From Metaphire vulgaris (taxonomy: Eukaryota > Annelida > Clitellata > Crassiclitellata > Megascolecidae): DNA of 64,000 nt. This document shows, piece by piece, positions 1 through 31,443 of the stretch (positions within the stretch are counted from its first letter, which is position 1; the number at the start of each line of letters is the position of its first letter). The DNA is taken from the NCBI GenBank assembly GCA_018105865.1, contig CM030832.1:12506419-12570418 (forward strand), in the 5' to 3' direction. The position numbers were made by a program, and so were the translations under genes. The notes beneath the pieces are model-generated. The model saw nothing but the letters and a program-made list of their open reading frames with translations. It did no database searches and had not been told where the DNA came from.

Positions 1-17029
<17,029 letters not shown>

Positions 17030-17296
17030 TTTCTTTTCGATCCCTTCACTTCCGCCAAGCTCCGCTCCCATTCGTCCGCTAGTTTCAGGGCCCCGTGATG
17101 GGAAGCGCCGGTGCGTTTTTTTTACTATGCTCACCGCTCTCTGCTGTTTTGAATGGATTATTATTTGCCCAGAGGTTTTGAAACTGTAATCCGCGGGCCA
17201 TAAGCTGTCCCGGCGATGGTAAGGGAGAGCGTGCTGAAAAGTTTTGATTACCACTGCAGGGACTAACATGAATTTCAATTAACCAGTCAATTAACT
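17030..17296 (-). promoter_or_regulatory. MAU2 5' UTR and likely promoter
   Basis: This GC-rich stretch lies directly upstream of the MAU2 ATG and contains the alternative upstream in-frame ATG at 17071. No clear TATA box is seen. It ends where a LINE fragment begins at about 17297, so the unshared promoter space is short. The exact start of transcription cannot be read from sequence. Confidence 0.5.
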
Positions 17297-18150
17297 TCAA
17301 AGTAAGTAAGCAAGCAAGCAAAATCCCGCAAATAATTATAGCGCTTTAAAAGCAGCACCAGGGAGGCTGTAAGTCTTACAGAATACAGACTCCCTGGCAG
17401 CACCGAAGTAGCTCTTTATTCCTAGGCGCCTAATCTTAGAATGAAGTAGCTATAGCCAAAGGTGGGGTCATTCATGCAGGGTCATTTAATCCAAAGTTTG
17501 GGACGCTACATCTATGGAGGAAATGATTTTTTTAGAAGAGGAATGATTTGAGTTTAGAAAGAAAAACTTGATGAGATATTGCAAGAATGAAAGGAAACTG
17601 TGACTCAGAATGTGTTATGTGACCATGGTGTAGACAGCGGAGTTGAGTTGAGACAGTTGGAATTGATCGAGTTCCAAAGTTCTGGTGCAGCATATGAAAA
17701 AGAACGATTGCAAATTTTGAGAGATGATTGATTCGGGGTACGAAGGAGAGTTACATGAGAGGAATATCGAGTAGATCGAGGATGTTGTGGGATTATTAGA
17801 TTTTGTAGGTAGGCTGGTTTTGATGTATGAAAGGAGTTATAACCAGGTTACAACTTACAAAGCATCGATATTATTAAATATTTAATGCGTTCTGCTATTG
17901 CAGTCAGTGCAGAGATTTGAGCAATGGTGTAATATGGCAGAATTTAGTTAAGTTGGTAACTGCGCGAGCTAGCTAGGCATCTTGAGTTGATTGGAGGTTA
18001 CATATGGAAGCTTTTCGAAGATTGTGAAACATTGAGTTGCAGTAGTCTAACTTAGAGTGAACTATTGAGATTTGAGACTATGGTGAAATGGACAATAGTG
18101 AGTCGAGACAGATATATACTCGTAAAACTATATACATGTACAGTAAGTCA
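17297..18150 (-). mobile_element. CR1/L2-like LINE 3' fragment
   Basis: It begins at its 3' tail (aagtaagtaagcaagcaagc) and the conserved tatagcgct motif. On the minus strand it encodes a decayed FSYAAPELWNSI block, the C-terminal signature of CR1/L2-group reverse transcriptases. The sequence is close to copies at 39370, 41918 and 43337. It fills most of the space between the MAU2 promoter and the hAT cluster. Confidence 0.75.
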
Positions 18151-18280
18151 GTAGTAGGCCTCATCTAGAATGCTGTGCAGGAGCACTAAGGTCCACGCGA
18201 CCATTCACTCGCTAGAGGGCGGTGACAACAGTGCCGCCGAGAATTTCCGGGCCCCGGTACAAAAAAAAAATAGTCACGGG

Positions 18281-18474
18281 CAGTGGCGTAGCCACGGGGG
18301 GATTGGGGAGTTAAAACCCCCTTGGACGGCGAAATTTTTTTAAAAAAATGTATCCCCACGCAATTTTTATTTCTTGAGGCGATTTTTGGCAATTTTTGGG
18401 TGAAAAACCCCCTTGGCGGCTATTGACGATTTTTTTTTCAAAACCCCCTTCCGGAAATCCTGGCTACGCCACTG
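18281..18474. mobile_element. hAT MITE, TSD GTCACGGG
   Basis: The 194-base element has ends CAGTGGCGTAGCCA and TGGCTACGCCACTG, flanked by GTCACGGG at 18273-18280 and 18475-18482. The body is C/G- and T-homopolymer-rich with no coding capacity. It is inserted into an older GC-rich repeat spanning about 18170-18930. Confidence 0.93.
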
Positions 18475-18717
18475 GTCACGGGCCCCTGACCTGCCAAGTG
18501 TGTGAAAAATTTGATGACCTTTTTTGCTTGTCAGTCTTTTTATGGCTTGTGGCATTGATTACTTAATACCATCGGCTCTGGCTCCTAATCAGACATTCGC
18601 CGGGGCCCCTGAGCTCATGACTAAGATGACCTTTTTCTGTTGTCAGTCTTTTTCAGGGTTCAGACTGTTGTTAATCCATTACCATCACCGGACTCGGGCT
18701 CTTTGAGCTCCATGGGC

Positions 18718-18875
18718 CAGTGGCGGCTCCAAGGGGAGCCCGTGCCCCCTATTGAGAGCCTGCCCCCAGTTGGGACCCTATACTTAATGCTACATACATT
18801 AAACAACAAATGGTTGGCCCCCATGGAAGTTGCCCCCAACGGCCCCCCACTTGCCAAATCCAAGAGCCGCCACTG
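18718..18875. mobile_element. hAT MITE, TSD CCATGGGC
   Basis: The 158-base element has ends CAGTGGCGGCTC and GAGCCGCCACTG and the duplication CCATGGGC at 18710-18717 and 18876-18883. It belongs to a different subfamily from the element 250 bases to the left but interrupts the same older repeat. Confidence 0.93.
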
Positions 18876-19359
18876 CCATGGGCCCCGGAACAATGTACCG
18901 GCTGCACCCTCTCTCCACAAGCCTGGGTGACAAATGAGCAGCAGCTGCGATGGTAAAACGTGGGTCTAAAATCTAAACGTATGAATGGCAAACCACTATA
19001 CTGTAGATTATACGCATAAGCCACCTGCATCGCTGCTTGCCTCAGAATACCGGAGGTCTGCACCGACCCTCACACTCGATATATACCCAAGTTAAATTTG
19101 ACCCTTCAAAGTTTTAACAAAAAGACAAGTCTTGAATGTAGTTAAAATTTCTGGTCTAGCCTACATTAAAAAAACAGGTTGTGGTCACACTTTAGAATTT
19201 CACCAAGTATTGATGGCTTGGACTTTCAATCCTTTAAAGCGTTTACACATTAATTTTACCCATTTATTGAATATACAGTACATGCATACTAAAGTATCTG
19301 TACTACTTTTTATAAATCCAATTTCTTGCAAATAAAAATCTTATTTTACTGTTGAAATC

Positions 19360-19842
19360 TGAAGTCTTTATTATATATAAATGTACATAGATCAATAAAC
19401 TCACATCAGTCATATATAATTTTACATAGCAATTTTATTGATAATTTTTTTCATAGAGGAAATTAAATCATTAAACAAATATCACATGTAAAAAAGACTG
19501 GTTATGTTATAATAGATACATCCAGCCATGTAGTGACATTATTTTTAGGATGTATTGTTTCAATGGTGACAGAATACAATCAGCAATATAATTGTAAATC
19601 AGCAATATTGGTCACTGATAAATCAAGAGCACTTTGGCTTTTTGCAAGTCCATTCTGTTCACATTCCATACTGCAGTAGCAACTGCTACACTGGCACTCA
19701 AAATATTCTGCAGTTTGTCGAATTCTTTGAAGACACGCCAATTTGCTTTATTGCAACATATGAACTGCAATGGTGACCGTCTGCTATGGAATGCAAACGG
19801 ATTATCATCCATCCAACAATCCGGAAAACTCCTTGTCACTCT
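19360..19842 (-). other. SMG5 3' UTR with candidate poly(A) signals
   Basis: On the minus strand, AATAAA hexamers lie at 19439-19434 and 19372-19367, about 405 and 470 bases after the stop. No other gene is visible here. Which signal is used cannot be decided from sequence. Confidence 0.45.
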
Positions 19843-22643
19843 TCATCCTTTGTCTGTTCTAGAAGTCTCCTTCCATTTTCCAAAAAATTCTGGAACTGTC
19901 TGAATGTTAAGCCCTGCACAAATTCATGTCACAATTTGCCTTATAAGACCAATCTCATGATACATAAAAATCAAAAGCAAATAGTAATTAATGAAATAAT
20001 CATGAATCAAATAAAACAACAGCGATCAATACAGTAAATTGTTTGAAATCAAGGATTTGTCTGCTTATTAAACAACCTGGAAAATAATTCAAGACACTTA
20101 TTCAATAAACATAGACTTGGGTCAGTAACTATTTTAGTTCAAAAGTATATTCACTATTCACAAAACTCTCAAGCAATTACACAATTACTGCATACAGACA
20201 AATTCACTGGCTGGAATGCTGAGAGCCCAGTTAGATTTATGCTTAGAATAATTAGACATCCAATTTCTTAACATCAACTAAATTTAAAAATTTCTTCTAG
20301 CTTCAAGCTACTAAATTTCATGATGAAAACCTTTAGTATTAATTACCTTCATCCATTGCTTTTGCAATTACTTCTTTTGCCTTTATCGAAATATTAGAAG
20401 TCGATATTCTTACTTTAGTGAGTAAAGTGACCATGCTATGCAGATCACAATTTGGATTCTGCTTTGAGAGATATTTGCAGCAGTCAACAATTTGAATGGT
20501 GCGCCTAGAAAGACAAATTCAACATAGTTGAATCATTAAAAACATGAGCAATTTGTTACTGCTTGCTAAAATTCAGTCTAAAGAGAGCATATGAAATTAT
20601 CCACAGAACACAACCCAAATAACCTATTTTCAAGTTTTAATAATTAAGCACTTTTATAGCACGATTTTCCCAATACTTGGAGGCATCAAACAATGGCACT
20701 CCAAATCCTAACTGCAAAACATCAGGTCAATCCAGATATTAGTGAGAGGGAGACGGCAAGGCAGATTTTGGAGGAAAGTGACTTTTGCAACATAATTTGG
20801 CCTTAGTGAAAATAACATATTTAAAGTACTGTAGTAGTAATAAAATGGTATGCTGCCATGTCATATCTTGATTTTGGCATCATTCATTTTTGACAAAGCA
20901 TGCATTAAATTCATTACTCAAGAGATGATTAATAAATCTAAGAGCAAAATAAATAAAAGAACATTTTACTATGCGATGAAATCAGCAAACCATCAAATTT
21001 ATTTAGCATACTTCACAATATCACAAATAAATGCCAGTCTTAAGTCACCAAGAACTTAAAATAGCATTCTGACATACCACATATCCTTGTCCTTTTTCAC
21101 CACTTTCTGTTGACCAGATAAATTATTTTCATAGGCTTTCTGAGCTCGTACAAATCTGTTACAGTAAAATAGTTTCAAACATTACATGAGATTGCTCAAA
21201 TATGTATAGTGAAAGATTCTCTAAATGGTGCGATTTCAGCACTCTACACTATTGCCTACAAACAATTATGCTATCAGTATTTGTAAAATGTTTTACCATC
21301 CACAAAAGAGCTCTACATTTTTAGATTTTGCTCTACAAGCTCTAAACAGTATCATAAGATATTTTATAGATAATTATGTATTTTCATAGCAACAGTTGTA
21401 ATATCAACAGTTATCGTTTGATGGCATGCCAAATTTATCTGAATAAGAATTTCTCAATATCAAATATCTTTATTATAACAATTTCACATAAGCCTGACAA
21501 ATTTGATCTCTAGCTAACCTGCTTCCCTTGTGAAATTCTGCCTCCAGCCATCTTATTGCTTCACGTGCACCAATCATGTCCTTCTTCAGAAAATCCAAAT
21601 GGTCTACAACTAGAAGAGAAAAGCACACTCACAGACCAACTAAGCAGCTGATTTAAAAGTAAAAAAGATGTTGGAAAATGTCGGTGCATCTGAACCAAAC
21701 CAACAAATTAAAATCAAAGTGTTGGCCAACATATTTACATCTATGAAACAGCTGGAACTTAAAATGATCACACTACTCATTTAAATAACATTTACCAGCA
21801 CTCTGGCCAATATTGCACAACCATGGCCATGTAATTTATAATTTGTAATGTGTCCACGCAGTCACTGTATTAGTTGCCACATAAATCTTTACGTTTATAA
21901 TAATAATAATATAATAATAATGGCCAGAAACGAAATGTATCCAATCACAAGAAATGCGATTTTAAAGAAAACATCACACATGGATAGGATAAAAAGAGGA
22001 AGCATCAAAAGGTTTGTAAAATCGAGCCACAAAGAAGTCTCTGACAACATTGGTGACACGACATATTAAATGCTCTGGACCTATAATACTTATAATAGAA
22101 GGTAAAACTATGAAAAATTAGTTACAACAGAAAAAATGCAGAAAAAAGACAAAGAAGAAATATCCAGCAATGACTAGCAACCTATACCAAAAGTGACATG
22201 AGCAAATGATCAACGAAACAAAAGAATGCCTATGATTGCAAATTAGATCTTATTGCATGACATTTAATATGAAAGGAAAACCCAAAGTGACTTTCAGATA
22301 TTTTCAGCAAAGAACAGGCTTGACAAAAAATATAAAACCAATCAAGCAAAGTCAGCAAATATCATATGTGAAACTTTCCCACTGTAATTGGCTTTCCCCT
22401 GGCAAGTAGTAGCAATAGCCGACCTGTAACTGGTATAATGATGATAAATTTTGAGCATGCTGCCAGTTGCTTCATCAAATTCAAATGCTCGCAAAGTGAT
22501 AAGGCATCAGGCACCAAATATGGCGGCAGTTTCGGCTGAGCATCAGTTTGTTTAAGTGATCCCTCCAGTTCACTGACTTCTGCTTTCAGACGAAGTTGTG
22601 CCATGTCCCTCATCAATTGATTTCTTCGTGCTTCACCATTCAC
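19843..22643 (-). other. SMG5: SMG5 PIN-domain exons (22-26)
   Basis: These five exons encode the C-terminal PIN domain: FIIIIPVT, then VVDHLDFLKKD, IRWLEAEFHKGSRFVRAQK, DMWRTIQIVDCCKYLS, MVTLLTK and the end VPEFFGKWKE. The first acidic PIN position (D of VVD) is present. The other acidic positions that SMG6 uses for endonuclease activity are replaced as in vertebrate SMG5, so a non-catalytic PIN is expected. The donor of exon 22 (GTCGGC) is weak, but the join restores PVTVVDHLD as in the family. Confidence 0.88.
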
Positions 22644-22659
22644 CTGAAAACAAAACAAG

Positions 22660-22730
<71 letters not shown>

Positions 22731-25700
22731 AAATAGTGTTATTATTATTATTTATTATTATTAATCTTGACAATTTCTTAAGCGCAGTAACATAGCTAAG
22801 TGACTAAAGTCAAAGCGCTGTACAAAGCAAACATTAAACAAATGCGTCTTGAGATGTTTAGGAACCGATCCGGAGAGGTCTCGGTTGTCACAGCCATCTG
22901 AGCAGGTTCCACGGCGCGGGTTTCCACGAAAGGACCGGTCTCAGCCCCCGCTGTCTTGAGCGGAGGGGGAAAAAGAGATGATTGCTGGCGCCGAACGAGA
23001 GAAGCGGCGTGGTACTGTCGTCGATCGGGTGATTAGTTCCACAGATTTCAGGGCAGTAGGGGTCATTCAACGGAACGTGAGCCAGTGGCGCTTGAACTCC
23101 ACACGCTCAGGGACCCGCAACCAGTGCAATCGATCTAAGGAATGGCGTTACATGGGCGCTCCATCGAACACCAGGCGGGCGAGACATTCAGGACCGACTG
23201 CAATCGATTTTGACCGACGGTAGTCCAAACAGCACACTGTTACAATAATCCACCGAGAGGCGACTAGTGCGCGAACCAAGTCTATCGCTGCGAAAGTAGG
23301 CAAGGTAGCGACGGACCTCTCTTATCCGGCGCAGGTGATGGTAACAGGACCGGATGGTGTTGTCCAAATGTCCGCCCGAACGCAAGTGTCTCATCGAGAA
23401 GAAAAGTAAAGTTGTCTACTGGGACATAACCAACCGTCGGCGTGGAATCGGAGCGGTGGATGAGGTGCTGCCTGCGCGCGTGTGGTCAGCCACAGGAACT
23501 CGGTCTTGGCGGATTCAGTGATAGTCGGTTCCGATCAGTCCAGGCCCGAACAGCCACAATGCAGGCCTCGCCCCGAGTTTGAAAGATTACCGGCGTCGGG
23601 ACGGTTGGCAGGATGAATAGGCCTGTACGTCGTCAGCGTGGCGTGCATTGAAAATCCGAATGATTCAATGATCCTGCTAATGTCAGCAGTGTACAGGACA
23701 AAAAGTAGCGGTCCGAGGACCGAGCCTTGCGGAACACCAATCGACGCGGCCAGAGCCGGCGTCACACCCATCCAACTGACAGTTTGAGATCTGTCAGCCG
23801 GGAAGTTGCGTATCCACGCGATGGGGCCGCCGCCCTTAAGTCCATAGGAACGCTCCAGTCGCTCGACAAGGATCCCGTGGTCGGCCGGTTTAGGCGCCGA
23901 AGGTCGAGGGAGGCAGATGAAGCCATCCGGCCGCTGGCCACTGATTCGATCAAGTCATTGACTATCCGCAGAACAGCCGTTTCTGCTCTAAGTGTCCACG
24001 ACGGTAGGCGGACTGGTTCTTAGGCATTAGTCCATTCTGGTTCATGTAGGTGACCAGACGGTTATTGACCATTCTCTCCGCCAGTTTTGAGAGAAACGGT
24101 AAATTTGATACCGGTCGAAGTTGCCCGGTTCCGCTTGATCCAGGCCAGGCCGCTTGAGGTGTGGGTGGACAACCGCCTGCTTCCACACACCAGGGAATTC
24201 CCTGTTCAGAGAGGTGGCCATCAGAGTCGTAAGGAACGGAGCCACGGTATCGATAGACAGCTTCAGTAGCCACATCGGCAGAGGGTCAGCTTGACACTGC
24301 TTGCAGGCGCAATCTTCACAATGGCTACTACTTCTTCAACCGTTGGGGCAGAGAAAGCCTCCATCGTGGCGCCCCCCATGGCTACTGAACTCAGGAGGGC
24401 CGACACCCGCTGTCCTATGCCTTATTTGTGACCTTATTATCCAAAAACTGATGATATTCCGTCGCAGAGAAGCTGGACGGTTGCCTACGTTGACTGGTGT
24501 CCTTGCCAGCACGTTGCTAGGTGTCTCCAGGTCGTTGTTGAGTCGCCCTTGGCGGAGGCAAGGGGCCTCGCGCCAGTAACGTCTGCCCTTCCTCCGAACG
24601 AGGCCTCGACTGGCCTTGAGGGCCGAGCGCCACCTAGTGAACGAATAGTGTTGCCAAAAACTATCACGTTCTTCTGCTTTTTTTTGAAAATCACAAAGTC
24701 TCAAAGGCAGCAAATATCCTTTTTAGCTTTTTATGCCTACAACTACATCTGGTATGCATCACATACAAAATATTAAAGTCAAAAAGAATGAATAAAGAAA
24801 CAAAGAACTTATAACAGATGCTGCTTATATTTGATGCAATGAATTTCAACTTAATGAAATAAAAAGACAGTAGTCTACTCACCAGATCTTGTTCCGCCTT
24901 TTTATCACTAACAATGTCAAGGGAAGGCATCTGTTGTGGCCCATAAAACATTCCACTGTCTTTACTAAAGGTAAAACGTACACTCTTCAAGCGAGCTATG
25001 AAGTAACCAAACCGGCGCAGGTAACAGATTCTCAAAATTGCCTGTAATAGAACAACTAAATCAATAAAATAATACAGCAAGTGTTAAAAGAAACACCAAG
25101 ACATAACCAACTGTCATAACCATCAATGCAACAACAACTTGATCTTCAAAACAATAAAATGATAAAACAAACCAAATATCTAGGATCAGATAGAAGCAAA
25201 ATGAAAACATTATCCAACATTAAATCAAACTTCAAAATTAATACATTGTAACAAAATACACATTCTAAGCAGCATACAATAATGAAAACAAAACAAAAAA
25301 CAGTTCTTAAACAATAATTCCATACAATATAGAATTAGACTAGATGCACTCTAAATAAATTTTGCAACTCTTGCTGAATCATAATTATTTAATAGGAACA
25401 AACCATTTAGAAAACATTAAAACATTAAAAAAATAGATAGTATAATAAGAAGTGCACCTCTTGTCGAGCAGAAAGCTCCTGGCGCGTATGCATATCAAAC
25501 ACTAGGTCTTTGTGTGCCAATTCTAGAGAAGAGAATTTACACAGGTGAAGATCCTCAGTAAGAGGCTGGGATGGCAACCATTCACAGTTATTCTGGGCAG
25601 ACTGAATGCATTTCAGAACAGCATCAGAGTCACACAATTCTAAACAAAAAAATCAGTCATCTGTTGAAGTCTAAAAAAGGAAAGCTAAAATTCGAAATCA

Positions 25701-28700
25701 GTGACAAGTCAGTAAGTGTTTGCTACTTGATGTGAAGGGTATGCCTGACATCATACTTTGACTAGTTAATTATCGATTTCCATCAACACACAGTCACCTC
25801 CATCTGTGTTGGTCAAAACCTCTCTGCAAAATTTAAGACATCATCCAGCATCCAACAGGGAAGTATCCTTGCTCCTGGTCTGTTCTGCAGGATGCGGCCC
25901 TTCACCTTCACCAGTGTCCCTCGGCAGTGAAACCATAGAGCCAACAGAGATCTTCATGTATCTTGGCAGTATCCAGTTTTCAAAAGGACACTATAATGAG
26001 GACCTCAAACGATGCATCTCCCTCGTTTCATCAGACATGTTATCCCTCAACAGAAGTCCTTACTCGGGCTGCAATGCCTCCACTCACTCAGCTACTAATC
26101 AAAAGCTGACTGGCCTTGTTTGGCCACACCGCCCGCCTCGATGAGGATGTCCCGACCCATCGGATCCTTTGCTCCCATCTTCACGTGTCATCTGGTCATC
26201 GTCTCAATTCTTTCTGGAGACGTTCTTGTGGTTGACCAAACAACAACACTCCTACCCCACTGTGGCATCATGCCATCCTCCATGGCCACAGTTCTGAGGC
26301 AATGCAACGGCCCTCTACTGGCTTCACAAGAAGATGAAGATTATGTTTTCAATTCACAGTTCTAAGAATAAATTAATTACCACCATGAAATTAGTACACT
26401 TACCAGTTTTATTAAGATCCATCTCTGATGGAAGAAAATTCAGCAGCAATGATAGTCTGTACCATATTGATGAAGATATCTTTGAATATAAAAATAGAAC
26501 AGATATAAAATTAAAACGAACTTCATCAATCACTGAAACACACCCACATACAAATAAAATTCACAGCCTAACAAATATGAAACAAGGTAATTCATAGACT
26601 AGACAGGTACTAATTAATTTCTGGATAAGAGGCAATATAGCCTCACAAATACAGTACTTTTAACCAGGGTTTAATCTAGGCCGTTTCCGGGGGGGGAGAG
26701 TATTGCCCTTTCCCCCGGAAATTTTGGCATACTACATCAACTAACAGCAGCCTCCTAACTGACTTCCTCCCTGGCTTTTTCAGTTTCCCCCCGGAGTCCA
26801 GGAGTCTAGATTAAACACTGCTTTTAACCAGTCACAAGTCTTCAAAAGACATTCATTCCAATAAGTGTGTAATTATATTTGTATATAGCAAATTTAGTTG
26901 CAATAACAAAACAACTAATAATAAGGTTTCAAGTGTCAGATGATGCAAAGATTCACAGTTACAACCAAAAAAAAACAAAATACCTTTGCACATGTGGCAA
27001 TGATGTGAGGATTAATCCTCAGCCAGTCACAGTAGACCTTTATTGAACTTAGAAGGCCTTTGTTCATAACCACTTCAATCAGTCGTTCCACTCTCTTCTC
27101 ATTGAAATCAGAACTAGAAAATGAAGAGAAGATACACTGATGACCAAATGAACGAATGAACAAAAAGAATATAAATGTAGCTAAATCTAAAGTGCAACAA
27201 CTACATAAACCATAAAATCTTACAGTTTAAGAACTTTAAATAGATAATCTAACTTAATATCACTCAGGCCATTAAAAGTGACAAGCAGCAAAATGCTATA
27301 CCATATTACATCACAAATTTTTTAAAGCTCCAATGCACATAATGCAAAAACGTATAAAAAAACAACCATAAAAACTATGAATGTGTCATATTAATCAATA
27401 ATTACCAAATTATTTTTAATCAAACAACCATAAGATTAAATGACTAAAGTTAGCACTGATCAAACTTTGAGCAGTATAAAATTAAATATACAGTGCATGT
27501 TAATAAACCCATGTCAATCAAATGATTGCTAAGAGTAAAATTAATTACACTTAATGAGCTATTGACCAAAATCTCTCTCAGCACATCAGAGTATCAATAG
27601 TCAAAATGTTTTAAAATTTACCGATCAATGAAGCTATCTTTGTCAGTCTCCGTTTCTGTCTCCATTTCACTATCAGTTACTGTTGAATTTTCTATCAACA
27701 AACATATTCAACAAAAATTTTAATTGATAAAAAAAATTCAATAACAAAAAGTCTTAAACTCTATCTTCAAAAATGCTCTAATAAATACATCAAACAACTC
27801 ATTTGCATACCATTTTCCAAATATTTTTCTATTAATTTAAAATAGCAACATCAATGACAAATCACATTAGCTAAAACCAAATAAAATATGAATTCCAAAT
27901 ATACTCTGGTAAGCATACACTAGTCATTTACAGAGCAGCCAATGAAATATTATAAATTCTAGAGTCCAAAAAAGTCTACAACTTACAACTCTAAAACAAG
28001 TATCAAGTTTTAAGCAATGACAGCAGAGAAAGCCAAAATAAATTGACTAAGAAGTAAAATCTAGCGAATTTCTCTAACACTTTCAAAAGCAGTACAACAG
28101 TAGTTGCTTATCCTTAGGCACCTACCCGGTAATCTTAATATGAAGTAGCTATAGCAAATCAGGGTCATTTTATCCAAAAGGTCATCGTGGTTGGGACATT
28201 ACAGCTAAGGAGAAAATGATTTTTTTGAAGAGAATTGCTACTGTTGAAACAACTGAAATTAACGTTAAGCGCATCATGCTGTAGTTAACCTGCATCAGTC
28301 ATGCAAAGGCTAATGTCCGTGTCGGTTTCAATCTCAAAGTTGGCCAGTTTCTCGCTGATCTCCATTACATAATGCAACTCGCTTGATGCTTCAAATCCTA
28401 TAAGGAACAAAAATCAAAAAGTAAAACTTCTGCTAGCATCAAATTCAGACGAAACTGCAGTAGCGCACATACATGTGTGTATCTTAAATGAGGCTATTAC
28501 ATGCTTACCAATCCTGTTAACTTAACAAATGTTATTTGTCATGTGTTGTTTTTCTCTAGTGTCTTATCATATGTATTCAAGAGTTGTACCAACTCAAATC
28601 AAATAATTATTCAAATATCTTAATGAGTATTCCAAATTAATACACTAGATTCTGGGACCAGCTAAAAATTTCCACGCTCAATTTTATTACTACAAAATAA

Positions 28701-31399
28701 GTTATGTCAAAACAGTGCAACCACACAAATAGCATTTAGTTGTGTCAAATTACTTGTTTGTGTATAAGACAGTGGAAAGAGAATTTGTCAGGCACTTGAT
28801 AAGTACCAATTACTTAGACAGGAGGTTCTTGAAGTCTCAAGTACTTGTGGCAGTTGTACCTAGATTTGATAAAGCTACTGCACTTCACAAAAGACGATAG
28901 GATCTTCTAAATACAGAGCAGTTAGCAGTATGAAAATACAAGAGACAAGAAAGAACTCAACAAAACGGCTGCAAAAAGCCAAAATTCATGAAACCCAATC
29001 ACAGCCAATGTGGTTTTTAAAAAACAGAAACAAGTAATTTGGAAATAGACAGATGCCATGCATCAACCTTGGATCACCGTCAAAATAATACTCACCAGGT
29101 GGCACACGAACTTGCTTGGTTCCCTGAACAACAGCGGATATATCTTTGTTGTCGATGCTGTCGTAACCATTACTTTCGGATGCTCGGTACGTGAACTGAA
29201 GAGTCTGGTGGAGCAGGTTTGCAGCATCCGACAACCAATCCAATGATATGTCCTTAAGATATTCTGTCATGTCAGCAATGGATTGCTTCTGTGGAGGAGT
29301 AGCCTCAGCAGTCGCTGATGGTACAGAACTAGGCTGACTCCTAAGGATTAATTAGAATATATAACAATAAATTAAATCTGATCTAACCTAATATAATCTG
29401 GCAAAGTTGTTGCCATGCTTTTAGTCACAAAACATATAATTGCTAGGAGAGACAAATTTTCTATTTTCAGATCTCAACAATACTTAAAATATATAATAAA
29501 AAATATTGCCCTGAAATATCTTTAAAACATGTAGTATCCAAATATACATGTTCCACTCAGGTGAGTTCATCATCCTTTGGCCGTTTCCATAGTTTGCAGT
29601 TTCTGGCTATTTCCTCAAGAGTCACTACCTGTCACTATCATGAATAGATATCCCACTGGCTTTGAGGTTGTCTTCAAGCCAATCTGTCAATCTTCTTTTC
29701 AGTCTTCCTACTGCTCTTTTCCCTTCCAGTTTCACTTCCAATTTCACTGAATAGTCAAACATCTTATGTACTCATTTATAATGTACTCATTTATAGCTGA
29801 ATCGAATGGGCTCTTGTGTAAGTTTTGTTCTGGCTTGGGTCTGAGCCTGTAGCCACTGCACACATTACATCAGCCACATATATAACATATGCAAAAATAC
29901 ACATATCAATCAAGAATATTTAACCCCACCTTTACCATCCATTAAAATTTAAAACCTGTTCACATGATGGCAACTTTTAAAAATTGATATAAAGGTCATA
30001 TTTAGTATCCCTTTATCATTTTAAATTCTCAATCACTGAATTTCAACTCGGAAATCCAGATAATGTGTGTTGTGAACGCAATGCGAAAGGCTGCTTACGA
30101 AAACCAAGGGGACTTCTGTGCAACATCATAAATTCCATTCTACTACAGCCAGAATCTCAAATTTGATCTAAATCTATTTAGATTTGCTTTTGTTTTCGAT
30201 TTAGGGCAATTTATCCTCACTTTCTGGGGAATATCGCCCCACAGCACAGAATCTTCAGTCGTCAAGGCACTGCCACTATAGCAGATCAACTACATGCCAA
30301 GGTGGGCGAAACAAATTACATTTTTGACGAATAATCAAGAAAACTACCTGATATATCGATTACTTTCACCAAAGAAATCAATATCGAAGATTATATTGAG
30401 CCTGAACAAAATAAAATGTGATGGCTGGCTTACTAGCGGTCTGGGAAGCTGACTATGCAACATTGCATTACGATCAGCACAGTGGGGTGGGAACTATGAT
30501 GCAATATTGTGTTACTACTGTAAAGGGGTTATTACATAAATACAATACACCCAAACACACAATTTTAATTTACTTATGAAAGTTACATAATAGCCAATAA
30601 AAAGCGTAGAACTATCACATGCTATCAGTAAATATGTTTCTATACCATTCAGCAACTATCGGCTAACAGCAACACATTACTGATGACTTACTCAATTTTA
30701 TTAGCAAAGTCAGTGATGGTTCCTCCTAAGACATCCATTGCCATATCAAGATGGCGCTCGGAATCTGTTGGTTCGTCGCAGTTTTCTTCAGCATTTGCTG
30801 AAGAAAATCCCGGCCTCAGTTCCTGACTTACCATAAGATTGTCTTCACTGTCTGAGCTGCTTAATGCACAGCTTATCACATTAAACGACGACTCCACTTC
30901 CGACTCTGATTCTAGAGAAATCAACAAATCAGCTCACATTTCTGGTTGACTGCCTAAGATTCTTAATTTTTAAACCCATTCACTATATTCACTTAAGCAC
31001 ACAGGCATTTCTTTCACTTCTAACTCAAATCATTCACATAGGCAGGTAAAGACAATACACTCTTAAAATGTCACAAATACCAGATGGGAAATTACGGCAG
31101 CCGAAGGTAGTACCTTCACTAGGATCTGAACTATCCTTTGATGCTGCTGTGTTTCCATCCGATCCACTAGAACTTCCGCTTCCTTTTCTTCTCCGCATTC
31201 GCCTTAACTTTGATGACTTTTTTACCTTCTTCTTATCACTCTAGAAATTTAAAGTAAAGTTGTTTTTAGTAAACATACTGTATGCTACTAACCATAAATG
31301 CAACTCTGCAAAATGCAGATGCTAAGCAAATGCAAAATTGTACAGCAAATGTTCTTCAAAATTAAAAAATTAATAGTTTTCTTCATTTAGTAGTAGCAA

Positions 31400-31443
<44 letters not shown>

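Larger units (their letters stand above)
18170..18930. repeat. Older GC-rich repeat interrupted by two hAT MITEs
   Basis: Outside the two MITEs the segment is unlike the AT-rich surroundings. It repeats a theme of gggcccc followed by a stretch ending gatgaccttttt and tgtcagtcttttt (about 18480-18545 and 18600-18655). It looks like a decayed tandem or dispersed repeat that served as insertion target. No gene is seen. From about 18931 to 19430 there is only AT-rich intergenic sequence. Confidence 0.5.

Noticed and set aside
22888..24713. Cluster of overlapping frames of 60-125 codons
   Set aside because: All fall in a GC-rich degenerate LINE; only its minus-strand RT blocks are meaningful.
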